DNA from: CAIWHR01 sp963809965
GTDB taxonomy: Bacteria; Pseudomonadota; Gammaproteobacteria; Burkholderiales; Casimicrobiaceae
DNA: 64,000 nucleotides
Assembly: GCA_963809965.1 (NCBI GenBank)
Contig: CAWELU010000006.1
Span: forward strand, 62,001-126,000
Direction of reading: 5' to 3'
Shown: piece after piece, positions 35,948-45,404 of the stretch
How positions within the stretch are numbered: position 1 is the first letter of the stretch
Layout of the letters: every line of letters begins with the position of its first letter
Position numbers and translations under genes: made by a program
The notes under the pieces: generated by a model
Databases searched by the model: none
What the model was told of the DNA's origin: nothing
The model's input: the letters and a program-made list of their open reading frames with translations, nothing else

Positions 35948-37852
35948 ATGCCAAAGAAATATGCGATGGGGGGCCGAGCCGCCTCGGCGCTGCCCGGCGA
36001 TACGCCGCTATCGCCCCAAGGTCAGACGTGGCAAGCGCGCTTAGGAGCGCTACGCAACCTTCCACCGTTCCTGAAACTGGTGTGGCGGACCAGCCCGGCG
36101 CTCACGATCAGTCAAGCCCTGCTGCGGGTCCTGCGCGCATTGTTGCCGGTCGCAACGCTTTACGTCGGCAAGCTGATCATCGACGAAGTCGTGCTGCTTG
36201 CCGGGGCTCCGGCGGCTAACGAAACCCTGCGGGAATGGATCGCGAGCGGAACGCTCGACCGCATCGGATGGCTGCTCGCGCTGGAGTTCGGGCTTGCGGT
36301 CGTCTCCGACGTGCTCGGCCGCATCGTCTCCCTGCTCGACTCCCTGCTGTCCGAGCGGTTCAGCAACGAGACCAGTCTTCGGCTCATGGAGCACGCTGCC
36401 ACGCTCGACCTCGAGGACTTCGAGGACAGCGAGTTGCAGGACCGACTGGAACGCGCCCGGCGGCAGGCGGCCGGGCGCACGAGCCTGATCGGGCAGCTCT
36501 TCAGCCAGGCACAAGACGTGGTCACCGTCGCGAGCTTTGCCGCCGGGCTGCTCGTGTTTGCACCGTGGCTCATTGTGCTGCTCGCCATCGCCCTCCTGCC
36601 GGCATTCATCGGCGAGGCGCATTTCAATGCGCAGAGCTATTCGCTCAACTTCGCCCGCACTCCCGAGCGGCGGGAGCTCGATTACGTCCGGCAGACCGGG
36701 GCGAGCGCGGAAACGGCCAAGGAAGTGAAGATCTTCGGCCTGAACGGGTTTCTGATCGAACGCTACCGGGCGCTGTCCACGAGCTTTTTCGATGCAAATC
36801 GCCGAATTGCGCTGCGTCGCGCGGGCTGGGGAAGTCTGCTCTCCGCGATCGGGACCGTTGCCTACTACGTCGCGTACGCCTACATCGTATGGCGCACGCT
36901 CCACCGCGAATTCTCCATTGGAGATCTTACGTTTCTCGCCGGTTCTTTCCGACGCTTGCGGAACCTGCTGGAAAACCTGCTGATGGGATTCTCGGAGGTC
37001 GCCGGCCAAGCACTCTATCTCGACGATCTGTTTTCGTTCTTCGAGATCCGGCCGGAAATCCTTCCGCCGCCGAATCCAAGGCCATTTCCCGTCCCGATGC
37101 AGCAGGGTTTCGCATTCGAGAACGTGGGATTCCGCTACCCCGGTGCCGAGCGATGGGCCGTGCGCGGATTGACGTTCGAGCTGCATGCCGGCGAGATCCT
37201 TGCGCTGGTGGGCGAAAACGGTGCCGGCAAGACCACTTTGGTCAAGCTGCTTGCGCGCCTCTACGATCCGGATGAAGGCCGCATCCTGCTCGACGGGCAT
37301 GATCTCCGCGAATACGATCTGTACGCGCTTCGCGCCAATATTGGCGTCATCTTCCAGGACTTCGTGCGCTATCACTTTACCGCCGCGGACAATATCGCTG
37401 TTGGGCGCATCGAAGCGCGGGATGATCGCCCGCGCATCGTTGCGGCCGCCGAGCGCAGCTTGGCAGACGACGTCATTCGCAAGCTGCCGCACGGATACGA
37501 TCAAGTCCTCGGCAAGCGCTTTCGAACCGGCATCGACCTCTCGGGCGGCGAGTGGCAGAAGATCGCCATCGCTCGTGCGTACATGCGCGACGCGCAGCTT
37601 CTGATTCTCGACGAGCCCACGGCTGCGCTCGACGCGCGTTCAGAGTTCGAGGTGTTCAAGCGCTTCAAGGAATTGAGTCAGGACAAGACGGCGGTACTGA
37701 TATCGCACCGCTTTTCCAGTGTCCGCATCGCGGATCGCATCGTCGTGCTGATGGACGGGGCTGTCGAGGCCATGGGCACCCACGCCGAATTGCTGGTGCA
37801 GGGTGGGCGCTACGCAGAATTGTTCGAATTACAAGCCGCTGGCTACCGATAG
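35948..37852 (+). CDS. ABC transporter, fused membrane and ATPase domains
   Basis: 634 residues, a half-transporter of the exporter type that should work as a homodimer. Residues about 45-360 form six TM helices (ISQALLRVLRALLPVATLYV; ILLAIALLPAF region; SLLSAIGTVAYYVAYAYIVW). Residues about 385-625 form the nucleotide-binding domain: Walker A GENGAGKTTL (about 422), Q-loop VIFQDF, signature LSGGEWQKIAIARA (about 531), Walker B LLILDEPTAALD (about 550) and H-loop LISHR. Likely exports a lipid, peptide or drug; no substrate gene is adjacent. A shorter start at residue 7 is possible. Confidence 0.92.
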   Translation: MPKKYAMGGRAASALPGDTPLSPQGQTWQARLGALRNLPPFLKLVWRTSPALTISQALLRVLRALLPVATLYVGKLIIDEVVLLAGAPAANETLREWIASGTLDRIGWLLALEFGLAVVSDVLGRIVSLLDSLLSERFSNETSLRLMEHAATLDLEDFEDSELQDRLERARRQAAGRTSLIGQLFSQAQDVVTVASFAAGLLVFAPWLIVLLAIALLPAFIGEAHFNAQSYSLNFARTPERRELDYVRQTGASAETAKEVKIFGLNGFLIERYRALSTSFFDANRRIALRRAGWGSLLSAIGTVAYYVAYAYIVWRTLHREFSIGDLTFLAGSFRRLRNLLENLLMGFSEVAGQALYLDDLFSFFEIRPEILPPPNPRPFPVPMQQGFAFENVGFRYPGAERWAVRGLTFELHAGEILALVGENGAGKTTLVKLLARLYDPDEGRILLDGHDLREYDLYALRANIGVIFQDFVRYHFTAADNIAVGRIEARDDRPRIVAAAERSLADDVIRKLPHGYDQVLGKRFRTGIDLSGGEWQKIAIARAYMRDAQLLILDEPTAALDARSEFEVFKRFKELSQDKTAVLISHRFSSVRIADRIVVLMDGAVEAMGTHAELLVQGGRYAELFELQAAGYR

Positions 37853-37956
37853 CAGCGTAGTGGCCGGGCGGGCGCCCTCGGCGGCTGCGCGCGAAGTCTC
37901 CGTCGGCTACGATCCTGCCCTTGGGTGCGCACTGCGTGGATTTGCAGGCCGAGCGA

Positions 37957-38850
37957 CTACAACACGTCGAGGGCTGCGCGCGCGACTTCCCCGCCCCACT
38001 CCTGAAGGAAGTGGCCACCCTCCGCCACTTCATATGGAGGCGGACAATTTCGGATGATTCTCGCCATGGCGCGCATCACAGGCGGACCCAGGACCGGATC
38101 CTTCATGCCGACAGCCATAAACGTCCTGCCCGTCCATTCGGTTCGAAACCACTCGCGGGCGCGGCGCGATAATGCCGCGCCATCGGCGTCAGGATTGTCG
38201 GGCACCAGGTTGGGAAAACGCCGCACCCCGCCTTTGAATGTTGCGTCTGGGTACGGCGCGTCGTAGGCTGCGGCCTCCGCCGGGGTGAGGTGCGGGCAGG
38301 AGCGGGCGAGCAGCCTGCCCACCGCCAGGTCGGGATTCTTGTTGTTGTAGGCGCGCCAGTCGAGAAATCCCTGCGTCAGAGGAATGTCGCCGGTAGCGAG
38401 CGCAGTGTTCATGATGAAGAGGCCGGAGAATCGCTCCGGCATTTCCAGCGGCAGGGTCAGCCCCAGCAACCCGCCCCAATCCTGCACCGTGAGCACGACG
38501 TTGTTGAGGTCGAGGCGCTCCACCAGATTCTTCAGCAGGTCGCGGTGGAACATGAACGTGTAGCGCGCGTCGTCGGCCGGCTTGTCGCTCTTGCCGAACC
38601 CAAGCAGATCCGGCGCCACCACCCGGTGACCGGCCGTCGTGAACACCGGAATCATGCGCCGGTAGAGATAACTCCATGTCGGCTGCCCATGCAGACACAG
38701 AAACACCTTGGCTGCGTCACGCGGACCTTCGTCGAAGTAGTGAACGCGGAGTCCCGGGTAGCCCGCGAGGTCGCTGATGTAATGCGGCGCGAACGGATAA
38801 CCCGGCAGGTTGCTGAAGCGTTCGTCAGGTGTGCGCAGAACATCGGACAT
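37957..38850 (-). CDS. Haloalkane dehalogenase (subfamily I)
   Basis: 297 residues, alpha/beta-hydrolase. The catalytic triad matches DhlA-type enzymes: nucleophile D124 in LTVQDWGGLLG, acid D251 in GMKDPVLGPPVM and base H280 in EGGHFLQEWGG. Oxyanion segment HGQPTWSYLYRRM (DhlA has HGEPTWSYLYR). W125 and probably W165 (FLDWRAY) hold the halide. It hydrolyses carbon-halogen bonds of short haloalkanes to alcohol, halide and a proton. The related haloacetate or epoxide hydrolases lack the second Trp. It follows the MgtC gene by 43 bases on the same strand, a possible operon. The ATG at 38850 is preferred to 38958. Confidence 0.88.
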   Translation of the reverse strand: MSDVLRTPDERFSNLPGYPFAPHYISDLAGYPGLRVHYFDEGPRDAAKVFLCLHGQPTWSYLYRRMIPVFTTAGHRVVAPDLLGFGKSDKPADDARYTFMFHRDLLKNLVERLDLNNVVLTVQDWGGLLGLTLPLEMPERFSGLFIMNTALATGDIPLTQGFLDWRAYNNKNPDLAVGRLLARSCPHLTPAEAAAYDAPYPDATFKGGVRRFPNLVPDNPDADGAALSRRAREWFRTEWTGRTFMAVGMKDPVLGPPVMRAMARIIRNCPPPYEVAEGGHFLQEWGGEVARAALDVL

Positions 38851-38893
38851 GGTGTTTGCCTGGCGTTGGTCGCGGTTACACGCCGACCGGCGG

Positions 38894-39565
38894 TCAGTCG
38901 CGGCTCGGCGTGATCCGGAAGCTGGCGACGGCCGGCTCGGCCAGCAGCCCCTGCTCAAGGCCGCTTATCCCTTTGGAGTGGGCGGACCGCATCACGAGTT
39001 CGTATTCGAGCATCTGCGTCGCTCCGTCCAATCGGCACGACACCTCATCGATGAAATACCCGTGCTGCCCGACCAGCTTGCCCAGCTTGACCTCGTCGAA
39101 GTATTGATCGCGCTGGAACCCGACTTGGCAATGCACCATCGATTGGACGGGAACGCGCCCCTCCAGCCGATGCAGCAGGTCGAGCGCAACCCAGGTGATG
39201 ATGGTGACGAAGACCCCGGCAATGTGGAGCCCCATGCCGAACGCCACGCCGATTGCGGCGACCACCCAGATCGAGGCGGCGGTGGTCAGGCCGCGGACAG
39301 TGAAGCCTTCCTTGATGATCACGCCGGCTCCGAGAAAGCCGATCCCGGTGACGATGCCCTGGACCACGCGCGTCGGGTCGCCCTTCCCCGGGGCTGCCCA
39401 CGAGACCGCGTATTCGGTGGCAGCGACAAGCAGAGCCGAGCCCAGCGCCACCAGTGCATACGTACGCAATCCAGCCGCGCGGCCACGATAGGTGCGCTCC
39501 AACCCGATCAGAGCACCGGCCACGAGTGCGGCACTCGTTCGCACCAGGATGTCGAATTCGTTCAT
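38894..39565 (-). CDS. MgtC/SapB family membrane protein
   Basis: 223 residues from the ATG at 39565 (the longer frame to 40069 is a shadow of other sequence). The MgtC domain (residues about 1-140) has four or five TM helices with ALVAGALIGLERTYRGRAAG, LGSALLVAATEYAVS, IGFLGAGVIIKEGFTVRGLT and AASIWVVAAIGVAFGMGLH. The C-terminal 75 residues form a soluble ACT-like domain. Family members inhibit F-ATPase or aid survival at low Mg2+. It precedes the dehalogenase gene by 43 bases. Confidence 0.9.
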   Translation of the reverse strand: MNEFDILVRTSAALVAGALIGLERTYRGRAAGLRTYALVALGSALLVAATEYAVSWAAPGKGDPTRVVQGIVTGIGFLGAGVIIKEGFTVRGLTTAASIWVVAAIGVAFGMGLHIAGVFVTIITWVALDLLHRLEGRVPVQSMVHCQVGFQRDQYFDEVKLGKLVGQHGYFIDEVSCRLDGATQMLEYELVMRSAHSKGISGLEQGLLAEPAVASFRITPSRD

Positions 39566-39859
39566 GATCCTTGCGGGACGCGGCGTCGTCTGCGTCTTCA
39601 GCGCCTTGCGCTCGAGGCGGACGCGGGGATGATGCCACGCTCGGGCCGCCTGTGGACAGGATCTGCGGTTCCGAACGAACCGATCGCTCGCAAGGCGTGA
39701 CGCTCTTGCGTGATGTCCCGAGTTACCGGCCCACCTGCTATAGCTCATTCGAAGCAGGGGCGTCGGTAGATCTGCGTCCGTTAGGTGCGCCGCATTGAAT
39801 GGATGCCGTAGGCCGCCGGGTCGAGCCCTTCCTTCGGCAATTGCCGCGTCCGAGGATAG

Positions 39860-40048
39860 TTGGCAATATCGGATGGATGTCGCCGAGAAGCACGCGGGAA
39901 TCACCCACTTCGCGCTCTTGTGCCCGGACATCATGGCGGCGATGCAACGGCTAGAGGCGGCCGGGCGCACCTTGTCGAGTGTCAACGGAAACGCCAGATC
40001 GTGACCTTCATCGTCGTGCAGAGCGGCTACCCGCAACCCGACGTGTAG
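39860..40048 (+). pseudogene. VOC/glyoxalase C-terminal remnant with frameshift
   Basis: One frame reads YRMDVAEKHAGITHFALLCP, IMAAMQRLEAAGRTLSSVNG then stops; a second continues VTFIVVQSGYPQPDV to a TAG at 40046. Together these resemble the last strand-helix-strand module of a VOC enzyme (ITHFALxxxDIxAAxxRLxAAG, then a strand), but the DPDGN segment is deleted and the N-terminal half is absent. Confidence 0.5.
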
Positions 40049-40087
40049 CGGGAGGCGGGCTCGACGCATCCGGCTAACGAACAGCAG

Positions 40088-41506
40088 CTACTTGTTGGCC
40101 TCATACTGCCATGCGCCCATCTTGAAGAGGTTGTTGGGATCGTGTTTTTCCTTTAGAGCCCGCAGACGCTTCATGGTGTCTTGCGGGAACACGTCCAGCA
40201 TCTCCGTATCGCTTTCAGGCATGGCGTTGTTCAGGTACGTCGTCACATGAAAGCGGCTCAGCGACGCCACGAGCGCGTCGCACCACTTCTTGCTTGCTGC
40301 TCGTTGCGAGGCGTCGTCGTCGGGCCAGCCGATGATAGCGGTGCACCAGAGGCGTCCCTTGCGCGCGGCGAAGGAAGTGGAGGCGGGATCAGCCCTCCCC
40401 ACCGCTCCATTGACCTCCAGGAAGAGGCTGAACGTTGAAAGCTTCGAGGCGAATTCCGGCTTCTCGCTCCAGTGTTTCACAGCCGCATCCACGATGCCGT
40501 TGACCGCACTGGAGTCGCGGGGATCCCAATCGATGAACACACCCTTGTCCCAGTAGTTGGCGTTGAACGGGAAGCATCCGTCCAGCGCCGCCTGAAGCGC
40601 CGTGTAAGGCAACTGCGTGTCCTGCCGCACCAGGGCACCGCCCCCGAACGCCGCCAATTCGTCGCACGTGGCTTTGGATGCGGCTTCGGTCTCACCGACA
40701 ATCAGCGGGACCACACCACACACCGGATGGCCGTCCGGGGAGTGCAGGAACGCAAACTGGAGCGTCTCGGTATCCTTACGGTCGGGTCGGCCGATACGCC
40801 CCATCCAGGACGTCATCACTTCCTTCGCCTTGTCCGCCGTCCACAGGATCGGGGCGCCACGGATGATTCCGTCGTTGGGCATGTCGCGGAGTCGCACGAC
40901 GAATTCGGTGACGATGCCGAAGCTGGCCCCGTTCCCGCGCATGCCCCAGAAGAGCTCCGGGTCCTTGGCCTCGTCCACGCGGACGACCTTTCCCGCTGCA
41001 GTGACCATCTCGTAGCCGACGATGCTATCGACGATCGCCCCCAGCCAACGGCTCAGGTGGCCCAAGCCGCCTCCCAGCGCGACACCCGCGAATCCCGTGT
41101 GGGAGACCGAGCCGGTGATACATATCAGGTTGTGGAGAGCAGTCTCATGATCGACGTCGCCTCCATCGGCACCGGCCTGGACAAAAGCCAGCTTCTTCTC
41201 GGGGTCGACCCGGACCGCAGTCATCCTCATGAGGTCGATCACGACCGCGTCGTTGGCCATTCCGTAAGGCGAATGGGCGCCCTTTCCTCGCACCGCGATC
41301 GGGATATTGTTCGACCGACAGTAGTTGACTGTCGTCACGATGTCCCGCACACCCGAGACGACGACGAAGCCCAGTGGATTGGCACGCGCGTTCAGGTCGC
41401 GGTTCCAGCCACGCGAGCGCGCGGCGGCGAACGCGTCTTTGTCGTCACGTGTGATCAGCTCTCCGCGAATGGAGGCTTTGAGTCCGGCTAGCGCAGTGGC
41501 TAACAT
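40088..41506 (-). CDS. FAD-linked oxidase with berberine-bridge C-terminus
   Basis: 472 residues. The PCMH FAD-binding domain (about 40-215) has NIPIAVRGKGAHSPYGMAN, whose His is the likely 8-alpha covalent flavin attachment, and GVALGGGLGHLSRWLGAIVD, where bicovalent enzymes have a Cys and this one has His/Leu, so attachment is probably single. MRGNGASFGIVTEF ends the domain. The C-terminus NNLFKMGAWQYE is the BBE motif (NLFxxNxNI in plants). It oxidises a sugar, alcohol or alkaloid-like substrate with O2. Monocistronic. Confidence 0.9.
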   Translation of the reverse strand: MLATALAGLKASIRGELITRDDKDAFAAARSRGWNRDLNARANPLGFVVVSGVRDIVTTVNYCRSNNIPIAVRGKGAHSPYGMANDAVVIDLMRMTAVRVDPEKKLAFVQAGADGGDVDHETALHNLICITGSVSHTGFAGVALGGGLGHLSRWLGAIVDSIVGYEMVTAAGKVVRVDEAKDPELFWGMRGNGASFGIVTEFVVRLRDMPNDGIIRGAPILWTADKAKEVMTSWMGRIGRPDRKDTETLQFAFLHSPDGHPVCGVVPLIVGETEAASKATCDELAAFGGGALVRQDTQLPYTALQAALDGCFPFNANYWDKGVFIDWDPRDSSAVNGIVDAAVKHWSEKPEFASKLSTFSLFLEVNGAVGRADPASTSFAARKGRLWCTAIIGWPDDDASQRAASKKWCDALVASLSRFHVTTYLNNAMPESDTEMLDVFPQDTMKRLRALKEKHDPNNLFKMGAWQYEANK

Positions 41507-41932
41507 GGTCTTGGTCCTCGTATGATCAAAATGTCGGAGGTGAATCCGGCGAACGAAAGGCCGCTAGCCACGATTGCGGCGTCGCCGCGCCCTTGCTGAA
41601 ACCAAAGGCGTTCTGTGTCCAGAAATGACGCGCGTCTTTATCCGTGGCGAGAATCCGGAAACAATAGGCTGCAGTTATTGTGGTGGTCAAGAGCCGGCGC
41701 GACGCGACATGGCGCCCATTGCGTGGATGGCCGCTGGGCGTAAAACTGGGCGGCCAGCCCGGCAAGCAGCTCTTGGCCGAACAATGACGTTCCCCGCTGC
41801 CGGGGCGGGCGGCACGAAAAACGTAATTGGGGTTCGGACAGGCATCGCGTCGAACGCGGCATCCCCGGCGCGGCATTGCTACCGGAGTCCGCCAACACCC
41901 CACGGCTCCCTCGCCCCGTCGCTGCATCCGGG

Positions 41933-42425
41933 TCACTCGATGACGCGCTCCGCCTGCCGGAGCAGCGCTGGCGGGATCGGCTGTCTTGAGGTTGATCACC
42001 AGATCGAACTTGGTCGGCTGCTCAACGGGGAGATCGGCCGGGCGGGCGCCCTTCAGGATCTTGTCAACGTACGTCGCGGCGCGACGACCGAGATCGTGCC
42101 GACTCGGTCCGTACGACACCAAACCGCCGGCGTCGACATTTTCGCTGAAGGAGCAGACGGCTGGCAGGCGTTGCCTCGCAGCCAACCCCGCGACCCGCGC
42201 GCGGTGGACGTAAATCAGCGGATCCCCCAGAACCACAATTGCGTTGGCCCCTGAGCGGGCCGCCCGCTCGAACGCGGCGTCGAGCTCGTTGACCGCCGTC
42301 ACCTCGATGGGGACAAGGGTCAGGCCCAGGCGTTCGGCGGCGGGCGGCAAATCAGCCGACACGACCTGGCGATGGTCGGAGCTTGTCGGATTCATCAGGA
42401 CGCCGACTTTCACGGCCCCCGGCAC
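41933..42425 (-). pseudogene. PF04392 ABC substrate-binding protein, C-terminal remnant
   Basis: An in-frame stretch of about 150 residues matches the second lobe: GAVKVGVLMNPTSSDHRQ, LDAAFERAARSGANAIVVLG, CSFSENVDAGGLVSYGPS, AATYVDKILKGARPADLPVE and QPTKFDLVINLKTA. Then about five residues (ALGL) are deleted with a frame change to IPPALLRQAERVIE and TGA at 41933. The first lobe and signal peptide are missing; upstream sequence only weakly continues (APEAVP). The uninterrupted frame runs on to 41526 with no family character. Confidence 0.75.
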
Positions 42426-42695
42426 AGCCTCCGGAGCGCGGTGACCGGCGCAAGCGACGTAACGCCGGCGACGCGCACGACAGGCGCGTCAGCGGGTACC
42501 GGTACTAGGGGGACTGACTTCGCGACGTGTGCGGCGGGGGTTGGTCGATTCGAAAGAAATCGTCCTTGACCTGGAACAAAACCATTCAGCCTGGCCCCAT
42601 CTGTGGCGAAAGCACGGGATATTCGTTGCTACCCGATTCAATGAGATGGCTAACGGGGGCGACTGCGCCGACCCCCGCCGCGGAAATACTTGGAA

Positions 42696-42872
42696 TCAGG
42701 CTTCCGGAGTCGCTTGTTTTCCAAACGGCAACTGACGAGCGCCTGCCTGAACCTGTTCTTCCAAATCGTCGCCGTGGCGCGCCATGTAAAGCAAGGCTAC
42801 AAGCACGATGCTTAGGCAACCACCAAGCCAAAAGGCCGCCAGCAACCACCAACCGGAAACCATGGGCATCAT
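42696..42872 (-). CDS. 58-residue membrane protein
   Basis: Too short for usual ORF cut-offs. The ATG at 42872 (alternatives 42869, 42863) is preceded by AAGGGGCC. The product is MMPMVSGWWLLAAFWLGGCL followed by SIVLVALLYMARHGDDLEEQ and a polar tail ending KQATPEA: one long TM helix with an acidic cytoplasmic end. No family recognised, but the start signal, single TM and compact codon use support a real small protein. Confidence 0.6.
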   Translation of the reverse strand: MMPMVSGWWLLAAFWLGGCLSIVLVALLYMARHGDDLEEQVQAGARQLPFGKQATPEA

Positions 42873-43282
42873 GGCCCCTTATCACAGTTGCACGCTCGTT
42901 GGGTACAGCGCCCGTCGGGGCGCGGGCCGAATGGCTTCCCGTTGAGCAGACGAAGCCAAGACCTGGGCTACACGCTAATGCGTCGTTGCCATTGTGTCTG
43001 TCCGATAACGGACCTATCCGGACTCTTGTCGGGACCCTGCACGGCGCAACGCCTGATGGCAAGACGCAACTTTCGGCTCGGTCGCTTGGGGTTGTTGGGA
43101 TCACGCGCTTGATGTGTGTGGCATCGCTCGGAAGCTCATGTGATGGCCTCACCCGAACCATTGCGGATCGGCACCATTGCGGCCATTGAAACACCTCACT
43201 TATACTTTTCCCATAGATCGAAAAACGCACGTTAACCACACCGGAAGCGAGGATTCTCAAGCATTTCAGTTCGTATCACGCA
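42873..43282. other. Intergenic, about 410 bases, no supported gene
   Basis: Divergent upstream region of the 58-residue gene and the Crp/Fnr gene. No strong palindromes or RNA genes seen. The stretch 42426-42695 is likewise empty. Confidence 0.4.
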
Positions 43283-43990
43283 ATGCCCGCGCCATCTACT
43301 CCCCGACAGAATCTTCTGCTCGCGGCCCTACCTCAACCAGTCTACGAGCGACTGCTCCCGAATCTTGAACTCGTACCGATGGCGCTCGGGGAGATCGTCT
43401 ACACATCGGGCAGCGAATTGCCATTCCTGTATTTCCCCACTACCTGCATCATCTCGCTTGTCTACGTCATGGCGAATGGTGCGTCGGCGGAGATCGCCGT
43501 GACAGGATTCGAAGGCTTGGTCGGTATTGCGGTGTTCCTTGGTGGGCACACCACACCAAACCAGGCGGTCGTCCAGAGTGAGGGACATGCATATCGGATC
43601 CCAGCCAAGGTGGTCAGATACGAATTCGAGCAGGGCGGGACGCTGCAACATCTGCTACTGCTCTACACACAGGCCCTGACTTCGCAGATGGCGCAAACTG
43701 CGGTCTGCAATCGACATCATTCGCTGGATCAGCAATTGTGTCGCTGGTTGTTACTGAGTCTGGACCGACTGCACTCCGATGAACTGACGATGACGCAAGA
43801 GTTGATCGCCAACATGCTCGGGGTGCGGCGGCAGGGCGTTGTGGAGGCTGCGGGAAAGCTTCAGAGTGCCGGCTTGATCGAATATCGACGCGGCCACATT
43901 AGCGTACTTGATCGCCCTGGGTTGGAAGCGCGAGTTTGCGAGTGCTATGCGGTGGTCAAGGCTGAATACGACCGCTTGCTTCCTGGGTGA
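43283..43990 (+). CDS. Crp/Fnr-family transcriptional regulator
   Basis: 235 residues. N-terminal cyclic-nucleotide-binding fold: ALPQPVYERLLPNLELVPMA, IVYTSGSELPFLYFPTTCII. No Fnr-type Cys cluster, and no clear R-S-A cAMP pocket, so the effector is unknown. The C-terminal helix-turn-helix is MTQELIANMLGVRRQGVVEA followed by AGKLQSAGLIEYRRGHISVL, the winged-helix recognition region. This subgroup (LPF..FPTTCIISL) is typical of uncharacterised regulators in beta- and alphaproteobacteria. It is upstream of the LapA gene but separated by 134 bases. Confidence 0.9.
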   Translation: MPAPSTPRQNLLLAALPQPVYERLLPNLELVPMALGEIVYTSGSELPFLYFPTTCIISLVYVMANGASAEIAVTGFEGLVGIAVFLGGHTTPNQAVVQSEGHAYRIPAKVVRYEFEQGGTLQHLLLLYTQALTSQMAQTAVCNRHHSLDQQLCRWLLLSLDRLHSDELTMTQELIANMLGVRRQGVVEAAGKLQSAGLIEYRRGHISVLDRPGLEARVCECYAVVKAEYDRLLPG

Positions 43991-44124
43991 GCTGGACGAT
44001 ACACGCTATGCTGTAGGAGCGTCCGAGCGAAGGCCACTGATTCGATCCGCCGAGGACGGCGTGCTGCGCGGCACAGGTTCGCCGGGTCGGGTCACAGCGG
44101 CCGGTTCACTGAACGGAGGAAGTC

Positions 44125-44520
44125 ATGCAGCTTTTGTTGATCCTGGGTATTGTCTTCGCCATCGGCGCCGTCATTTTTGCTTTGCAGAACAGCGTTCCCG
44201 TGACGGTAGCGATTGCTTCCTGGCACTACGACAGCTCGCTGGCGGTAGTGCTGTTAGTGGCGCTCGGCCTGGGCGCGCTGATTGCCGGCCTGGTATCGAC
44301 CCCGAGCGTGATCAAGGGACAATGGGCTTCTGCGCGACTGCGGCGTCAAGTCGCAATCCTGGAGGACGACAAGGCATCCCTCGAACGCCGCATACACGAA
44401 CTCGAATCACGGGTGCCACAGGAATCCTCTGCACCAGTGCCGGCCGCGGAGGAGGAAGCCCCGCCCTACGTCGGGCTGAAGGCGCTGATAATGGCCCACG
44501 AAGAAAAGAAGGCACGGTGA
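44125..44520 (+). CDS. LapA-family (DUF1049) membrane protein
   Basis: 131 residues. GGAGGAAGTC precedes the ATG. Two TM helices (LLLILGIVFAIGAVIFALQN; LAVVLLVALGLGALIAGLVS) separated by a short loop (SVPVTVAIASWHYD), then a coiled coil LRRQVAILEDDKASLERRIH with an acidic tail. This is the lipopolysaccharide assembly protein A domain layout; E. coli LapA works with LapB in LPS quality control, but no LapB is nearby. Single gene. Confidence 0.88.
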   Translation: MQLLLILGIVFAIGAVIFALQNSVPVTVAIASWHYDSSLAVVLLVALGLGALIAGLVSTPSVIKGQWASARLRRQVAILEDDKASLERRIHELESRVPQESSAPVPAAEEEAPPYVGLKALIMAHEEKKAR

Positions 44521-44738
44521 TGTTAATGGGCGCTAAAGATCCAGATCCGAATTCAGTTTCGATCCGGTCTCGGCCCAATCGAGTGCGTTGATCAACCGGA
44601 TTAAGTCGACCCGTTGTCGACAGTCGAAATTCCCGTTCTCTGCCGGGCCCTTCATGGGCGCAGCCACCTGAGCTATGCCCTCCGAAGTGCGATTTGGGTG
44701 AGCCGACGGGGCGGGCGCGGCCGCCCCGCAGACGGCGC

Positions 44739-45347
44739 TCAAGCCTTCGCGTACCAGGACTTCACCCCGGGATGGTCGCGCACGGCGTCGTACACCGTCA
44801 TGAGCTTGGGATAGCCGGCAAAGATCGTGGCGGGAATGTGGTCGACCTTGCCGCCGATGAACCAGCGCACCGCCATGTGCAGTTTGAGGTCCACGACGTG
44901 GAGCTTCGCACCGCCGAAGAACGGCTCGCCGAGGATGTTCTTCTCCGCCGACCTTGCCCACGCGGGCAGGAAGCCTGCCACGATCGCCTCGCGCGCGGCT
45001 CTCTTCTCGGCGTCCCCCATGCGGATGGTCGGCGTGACGACGGCGCGGAGGTCCTCCACGTGCTGCATCATCCCTTCGTGGCGCGCCGCCTCGAAGTCGT
45101 CGGCAGGGTGAAGGCCGTGGCCACGGCCGATCAACACAAGGATGGCGTTGGAGTGCGCGAGCGGTGGGCGTCCCGGTAGCTCAAGAACGGGCAGGCCGCC
45201 GTAGGGCGTCTGCTCTTTCATCGCGGACCAGGCGGCGGGGTTGATGCGCACGTCTTCGAATTCGATGCCGGCGAGGTGCAGGGCGAGGCGGCACTCCTCG
45301 CCGCGGCTCACGGGCGCGTCGAAGTACGTCAGCTTGGGCTTGTTCAT
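44739..45347 (-). CDS. Glutathione S-transferase family protein
   Basis: 202 residues from the ATG at 45347. The thioredoxin-like N-domain has KLTYFDAPVSRGEECRLALH, FEDVRINPAAW, TPYGGLPVLELPG (cis-Pro loop) and LAHSNAILVLIGR (glutathione-binding Ser-Asn; others have E/Q-S). An all-helical C-domain follows (GMMQHVEDLRAVVTPTIRMG; LKLHMAVRWFIGGKVDHIPA). The pattern resembles sigma-class and prostaglandin-D-synthase-like GSTs. It conjugates glutathione to unknown electrophiles. It is next to a TetR gene on the same strand. Confidence 0.88.
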   Translation of the reverse strand: MNKPKLTYFDAPVSRGEECRLALHLAGIEFEDVRINPAAWSAMKEQTPYGGLPVLELPGRPPLAHSNAILVLIGRGHGLHPADDFEAARHEGMMQHVEDLRAVVTPTIRMGDAEKRAAREAIVAGFLPAWARSAEKNILGEPFFGGAKLHVVDLKLHMAVRWFIGGKVDHIPATIFAGYPKLMTVYDAVRDHPGVKSWYAKA

Positions 45348-45404
45348 CGAGGGCAAGCGTACCACGCCGCGGATCACACCCCGGTAAGCGCAGTCTCCCC
45401 GGTC

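Noticed and set aside
36050..37504. 484-codon minus-strand frame
   Set aside because: Antisense to the ABC transporter with all ATPase motifs on the plus strand.
40472..41491. 339-codon plus-strand frame
   Set aside because: Antisense to the FAD oxidase; shadow composition.
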